Source: Desulfobacteraceae bacterium (lineage in GTDB: Bacteria > Desulfobacterota > Desulfobacteria > Desulfobacterales > Desulfosalsimonadaceae). From it: DNA of 9,729 nucleotides. The notes under the pieces were generated by a model. The model saw only the letters and a program-made list of their open reading frames with translations, searched no databases and had not been told where the DNA came from. This document shows positions 6,167 to 9,729 of the stretch, piece by piece (position 1 is the stretch's first letter; every line of letters begins with the position of its first letter). The translations under genes and the position numbers were made by a program. Location: positions 1-9,729 of the forward strand of contig JAABTZ010000061.1 of the NCBI GenBank assembly GCA_011389605.1. Reading direction: 5' to 3'.

Positions 6167-8602
6167 TTAGTTCGCACTCAGGTAAAGCGGTTTGCCTTCT
6201 TTGTAGCGAACATTGATGCACCCTTCCGCCACCATTTCGCTGAGCTGTTCGGCAACGCTTTTCTTTTCTTCCGTCAAAACAGATGCCAGCTCCCGGATAT
6301 TGAAGGGGCGCTTTTCTGTAATCATGAGCGTTTCAAGACGCGCCTTGAGGAACTCCTCCTTCAAGGCAACGATGAAATCCTCCCGCTCGTATTGAAGCGC
6401 ATAGCGCTGATCACCGCGGTAGGTATGTTCCCATGGCCGGCGCAGGCCGGCGGAAAGAAGAAGCCGGACCCGGGAGTTGGATTTCACCAGCCGGTAGATG
6501 CTTTGCAGCTTTCTCTGATTTTCCGGCGTTTTTTCTATAGGGCCAAGCATCTTGATCGACTTAGCAAAGCTTTCAATGGTTTTGACAAATGCTTCGGGTT
6601 TGTTCATGTCTGCATGGGCCAGGGTGATTCGCCTCCGGTCGAACCCGCACAGGGCAAACAGTTTTTTTATTAAATTTACGCGGCTCCAAGCGTGATCAAT
6701 ACCGAAGGAGTGGTGACAGTCTTCCGGCACGCAACCAACCAGAAGCATTCCTGGTGCGCCTTCCAAAAAGGCACGCGCCATAACGCTTGGATCAAGCTGA
6801 CCTAAACAGGGGACGCCGAGGATGTGAATGGCCGGATCATACTTCAAACCGATGTTTCCGGCATTGTCCGCGGCCGGCAGGCCTGCCCAGGAACAGGCAT
6901 AGGCAACAAATTCATGATCAGCCATCTGGCGGGCCAGTGCTGCAACCCGGGCCTCCCTCTGGATATTGGTGTTGTTCTGCAGTGTCAGGGCCTCATAAGG
7001 GCAAGCCGCCGCACAGGTGCCGCCGCCGGTGCAGACCATCGGGTCCACCACCCGGGGAAGCCCCCCGCCCACCAGATCGGCCACGCCAATCCCGCCACAG
7101 TCGCACAGCTCCTGGCATTGACCGCATGCAACGCATTTATCCGGATCTACGACACATACAATCTGGGGGATAAAAAGTTGGCCTGCCTTTGATTTCGTAA
7201 TCATTTCAGCATTCTGCTTACCGGCTTTGCGTCCCTGGCCCAGGGCATCGGTCAGGTCGCAGGCATACCTGGCCGATCCGGTAAGATAGGATTCCTCCCG
7301 CCCGACCATTTCCGGCCTGACTTTGGCATGATGGGCGCTCAAAAATTCTTTGTCCTCGTGCAGGATGCCGAGGATCTTTGCCGCAGCCCTTGATTTTTCA
7401 CCCATCGTCCGAATCGGGGAGAGGACAATGCGGTCCCAGGGGAGTTCGTGTTCCAGATGATCGGTGACGGACCCGAAATTTACGTAATCCGCCTGCAATA
7501 TGGGGCGTACGGATTTGTCATACGGAACCCATATGATCCCCAATTTTCTGCCGAGTTTGCGTTCTGTCGCGTTGACCGGAAGGGGCATCTGTTCGTTGTA
7601 AAGAATAACCACGCCGGCTCTGGTCTTGTTTTCAAGAATATGTTTACCCATGGTAAATGCGGCACGGGCGGATAACTGGGCATTTTCCGGCTGACCGGTT
7701 TCATAGTCACAGACCCAGAATACGGTGTTTCCTTCAGGTATCTGTTCATTGTAAAGGACATCTTCAAATTCGTGCTGGCAAAGCACGGTTTTGCCGTCAT
7801 AGCCGAACTCCGGTCCCGGAGGAATTAATTCCCCATCCAGGCAGGCTATGATGGTCCCTGCCCTGTACTGGCATTGCGTCATGGAATCCGGGACGTTAAA
7901 AGAAAGCGAATAGCTCCCCGTGACGCCGGCAAGGCCGGCAAGTTCCCCGGATGGCAGGATCGTTGCCTGTGGGGCTGTCAACACCTCGTCCATGATTTTT
8001 TTCAGCCGCTGGTAGTGAGATCGTTCACCGGGATATGTCCTGCAGAGATTTCTAAGAACGACATCCGGGTCCGTTTCAGGAACGGACATGAGAAATCCAA
8101 TCCCTTCACGGGCCAGCTCATGGGCTGCAGTAAACGATGAGATCCCCCCACCAAGAATGATGGGAGGCTGGTCAATGCGGATGCTTTTCTTAAGGCCGGG
8201 CTCAAGCGCGATCATTTCGGCAACAGATGCCCTGATAAGCTTGGCACCTTTTTCGGCTTTCAGGGAAGGTGACAGATCGCTGACATCAGCCACGTGACCC
8301 CGGAGGTTGATCACATCGATTTGCCCTTTTTGCATCCCTTTGGGCTCCATTTTGCGCTCGAATTTTTTAAGCATCAAACGGCCTTCGCACCCGGCCACGA
8401 TGAGCCTGTCCAGGTTATAAGCCAGTATTTTCTCGTTAATTACATTCAATCCGGGTTCAAGACAGGGATAGGGAAGTATGTCGCAGCAGGCAACCCCTTC
8501 CATTTCACCCACCGATTTCTTGAGTGCAGCCAGGTCCACCAATGGTTCGATTTTCTGTCCGCATTTGCATAAAAACACGCCTACGTTGGGTTTGCTGTTC
8601 AT
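6167..8602 (-). CDS. QmoB-like HdrA-MvhD fusion with degenerate flavin site
   Basis: This 811-residue protein starts at an ATG with AAGGAG 6 bases upstream. Residues 1-150 begin like HdrA (VGVFLCKCGQ at 7-16). At 151-160 the dinucleotide motif reads GGGISSFTAA rather than GGGxAGxxAA, and the usual ERxxxxGG segment is absent, so FAD binding is doubtful. Ferredoxin sites follow: C490/493/496/500 is complete, but the second reads CTGGGTCAAACP (524-535), with glycine at 527 where the second cysteine is expected. Residues about 565-685 are an MvhD-like domain with C570, PCLGQLDP (C599) and GCVPEDCHH (C624, C629); the usual CxxC at its start is reduced to one cysteine. The last 70 residues look like a winged-helix fold. 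QmoB and related HdrA-MvhD fusions relay electrons between an electron-input module and Hdr partners. Its place after NuoF/NuoG-like genes suggests it links that module to HdrABC. Confidence 0.85.
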   Translation of the reverse strand: MNSKPNVGVFLCKCGQKIEPLVDLAALKKSVGEMEGVACCDILPYPCLEPGLNVINEKILAYNLDRLIVAGCEGRLMLKKFERKMEPKGMQKGQIDVINLRGHVADVSDLSPSLKAEKGAKLIRASVAEMIALEPGLKKSIRIDQPPIILGGGISSFTAAHELAREGIGFLMSVPETDPDVVLRNLCRTYPGERSHYQRLKKIMDEVLTAPQATILPSGELAGLAGVTGSYSLSFNVPDSMTQCQYRAGTIIACLDGELIPPGPEFGYDGKTVLCQHEFEDVLYNEQIPEGNTVFWVCDYETGQPENAQLSARAAFTMGKHILENKTRAGVVILYNEQMPLPVNATERKLGRKLGIIWVPYDKSVRPILQADYVNFGSVTDHLEHELPWDRIVLSPIRTMGEKSRAAAKILGILHEDKEFLSAHHAKVRPEMVGREESYLTGSARYACDLTDALGQGRKAGKQNAEMITKSKAGQLFIPQIVCVVDPDKCVACGQCQELCDCGGIGVADLVGGGLPRVVDPMVCTGGGTCAAACPYEALTLQNNTNIQREARVAALARQMADHEFVAYACSWAGLPAADNAGNIGLKYDPAIHILGVPCLGQLDPSVMARAFLEGAPGMLLVGCVPEDCHHSFGIDHAWSRVNLIKKLFALCGFDRRRITLAHADMNKPEAFVKTIESFAKSIKMLGPIEKTPENQRKLQSIYRLVKSNSRVRLLLSAGLRRPWEHTYRGDQRYALQYEREDFIVALKEEFLKARLETLMITEKRPFNIRELASVLTEEKKSVAEQLSEMVAEGCINVRYKEGKPLYLSAN

Positions 8603-8615
8603 AATTTTCTCCTTT

Positions 8616-9221
8616 TTATACCGCCAGGGGTGTCAGGGTGACTTCGGGAGTTTCCCGCACGGACTCGATAAGTCTTCGCATCGCCCCCGTTGGACAGATC
8701 GTAACGCAGCATCCGCATGCCACGCAAACCTCCGTGGGCTTTGAGAATGGTGACCCAATTTTTTTATGCACGCCCCGGCTCATGACCGAGATCGCGGCAA
8801 GTCCGACAATCTCTTCACAAGCCCGGGCGCACAATCCGCATACGATGCAGTCTTCATACGGATTTTTAATCGCAAACCGGGTGGATTCGACCCCGTATCG
8901 GCGGGCCATATCCCTGATTTCAGGGCTGGCCGGAACTTCGGCAAGCAGCATTTCGAAAATCCACCGCCTTACATTGTCAATGGATTCGGATTCGGTATAC
9001 ACATTAATGCCCTGGGCAACGGGATAGATGCAGGATGCTACCAACTTGGACCATTCCCCATCCCGCAGTTCCACCATGCAGAGACGGCATGCACCGCTTG
9101 CCATGACGGCCTCATGATAGCAAAGTGTTGGAATTTCAATGCCGTAATGGCGCGCGGTTTCCAGTACGGTCCAGCCCGGTTCCGCTTCGACCGGCGTATC
9201 GTTTATATTGAATTTAATCAT
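8616..9221 (-). CDS. Short NuoG/HoxU-like ferredoxin subunit
   Basis: The 201-residue protein has an N-terminal plant-type [2Fe-2S] domain with C34, C45, C48 and C64. A helical linker follows, and then two [4Fe-4S] sites: C125/128/131/135 (CIVCGLCARACEE) and C166/169/172/176 (CVACGCCVTICPTG). This is the layout of the N-terminal part of NuoG, HoxU and the electron-wire subunits of NAD-linked hydrogenases and formate dehydrogenases. The histidine/cysteine-ligated cluster (N5, HxxxCxxC) expected between them is absent; that stretch reads LLAEVPASPEIRD. There is no molybdopterin or hydrogenase domain. It probably carries electrons from the NuoF-like subunit to the QmoB-like protein encoded 13 bases downstream. 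The ATG at 9221 is preferred because AGGAG lies 9 bases upstream and the fold starts there; the frame stays open upstream to 9311, inside the NuoF-like gene. Confidence 0.9.
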   Translation of the reverse strand: MIKFNINDTPVEAEPGWTVLETARHYGIEIPTLCYHEAVMASGACRLCMVELRDGEWSKLVASCIYPVAQGINVYTESESIDNVRRWIFEMLLAEVPASPEIRDMARRYGVESTRFAIKNPYEDCIVCGLCARACEEIVGLAAISVMSRGVHKKIGSPFSKPTEVCVACGCCVTICPTGAMRRLIESVRETPEVTLTPLAV

Positions 9222-9230
9222 TTGACTGAT

Positions 9231-9235
9231 CTCCT
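9231..9235 (-). promoter_or_regulatory. Ribosome binding site deciding the NuoG-like start
   Basis: AGGAG lies 9 bases upstream of the ATG at 9221. It supports a start 30 codons inside the longest open frame, whose upstream extension overlaps the end of the NuoF-like gene and shows no ferredoxin-fold homology. Confidence 0.7.
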
Positions 9236-9259
9236 GTTTCATCATCATGATATTGCTGG

Positions 9260-9729
9260 CTATTGAACCACCACTGCGCCGAACTTGCAGGTTTCCATGC
9301 AGATGCCGCACCGGATGCAGTTGTCTGTGTCAATGACATGCATCTCTTTTTTCTCCCCGGCAATGCAGGCCTGCGGGCATTGCCGGGCACAGCTGTGGCA
9401 GCCGGTGCAGGCTTCCGGATCAATGGAATAGGTGATCAGGTCCTTGCAGACGCCTGCCGGACATTTCTGGTGGGTCACATGGGCAATGTACTCATCCCTG
9501 AAGAACCGGATGGTGGTCAAGCATGGGTTGGGCGCGCTGGTGCCAAGGGCGCACAAGGCGCCGTCTTGAACCGCTTTTGAAAGACTCTGGAGGTCCTCGA
9601 TATCCTTGTCACTCCCCACCCCGTGAGAAAAATTATCCAGTATTTCCCGCATTCGGGTCAATCCAAGGCGGCAGGGAAGACACTTTCCGCAGGACTCCTC
9701 TTCAAGGAATCTTAGAAAATAACGCGCGA
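9260..9729 (-). CDS. NuoF-like NADH-oxidising flavoprotein subunit, C-terminal part
   Basis: The frame is open from the window edge at 9729 to TAG at 9260, so 155 C-terminal residues are visible and the NADH- and FMN-binding part lies outside. The sequence begins in the NuoF signature ESCGKCLPCR, which provides three ligands of the N3 [4Fe-4S] cluster. The fourth is in CALGTSAPNP, followed by the family's RFFRDEY. A KCPAGVCK segment and a C-terminal two-cluster ferredoxin domain follow (CTGCHSCARQCP and CIRCGICMETCK). This extra domain is typical of HydB/HndC-type diaphorase subunits of hydrogenases, formate dehydrogenases and Bam-like complexes rather than of respiratory complex I. The protein should transfer electrons between NADH and the iron-sulfur chain. 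A TTG at 9661 is not the start, since the N3 motif lies upstream of it. A NuoE-like partner would be expected further upstream. It ends 38 bases before the NuoG-like start. Confidence 0.92.
   Translation of the reverse strand, partial: ARYFLRFLEEESCGKCLPCRLGLTRMREILDNFSHGVGSDKDIEDLQSLSKAVQDGALCALGTSAPNPCLTTIRFFRDEYIAHVTHQKCPAGVCKDLITYSIDPEACTGCHSCARQCPQACIAGEKKEMHVIDTDNCIRCGICMETCKFGAVVVQ

Noticed and set aside
9222..9311. Longer NuoG-like protein starting at 9311.
   Set aside because: The extra 30 residues overlap the NuoF-like gene and show no ferredoxin-domain homology; AGGAG sits correctly for the ATG at 9221.
9659..9661. TTG as the start of a small 133-residue ferredoxin.
   Set aside because: The frame stays open to the window edge and the upstream codons encode the NuoF N3 motif SCGKCxPCR.
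1..9729. tRNA or rRNA genes, CRISPR arrays, insertion sequences, long direct repeats.
   Set aside because: Nothing of the kind was seen on reading; coding sequence fills almost the whole window and the longest gap is 97 bases.

Overview
All supported genes lie on the minus strand and form one tightly packed gene train, read from position 9729 down to 1. It looks like an accessory redox operon from an anaerobic bacterium, most likely a Desulfobacterota sulfate reducer or syntroph. This guess rests on the Hdr/Qmo/Nuo-type iron-sulfur flavoproteins, a remnant of an NfnAB-type transhydrogenase, and a UGA codon that appears to encode selenocysteine in HdrA. No ribosomal or other phylogenetic marker is present, so the taxon is an inference.

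In order of transcription: (1) 9729-9260, the C-terminal end of a NuoF-like NADH-oxidising subunit, cut by the window edge. (2) 9221-8616, a short NuoG/HoxU-like ferredoxin subunit. (3) 8602-6167, a QmoB-like HdrA-MvhD fusion with a degenerate flavin site. (4) 6106-5891, a 71-codon ORF that joins the start of an NfnA-like protein to the end of an NfnB-like protein, probably a deletion scar. (5) 5787-4009, a membrane cytochrome b subunit with one CxxCH haem c motif and four [4Fe-4S] sites, the last two HdrC-like. (6) 4007-3138, HdrB with two intact CCG domains. (7) 3132-91, a double-length HdrA interrupted by an in-frame TGA at codon 59, exactly where the family has a cysteine; a candidate SECIS hairpin follows it. 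(8) 54-1, the first 18 codons of another gene.

Read together, the genes describe a complex in which NADH (NuoF/G-like module) and possibly ferredoxin exchange electrons with an HdrABC flavin-bifurcating core. HdrC is fused to a membrane cytochrome, which could pass electrons to or from quinone or periplasmic cytochromes. The cast overlaps the soluble parts of the class II benzoyl-CoA reductase (Bam) complex and the Qmo complex, but the combination with a membrane cytochrome b/c-HdrC fusion matches neither. The electron donor, acceptor and direction cannot be read from the sequence.

The main annotation hazard is HdrA: ordinary gene calling starts it at an internal TTG near 2904 and loses 76 residues, including the first flavin-binding motif and the selenocysteine.
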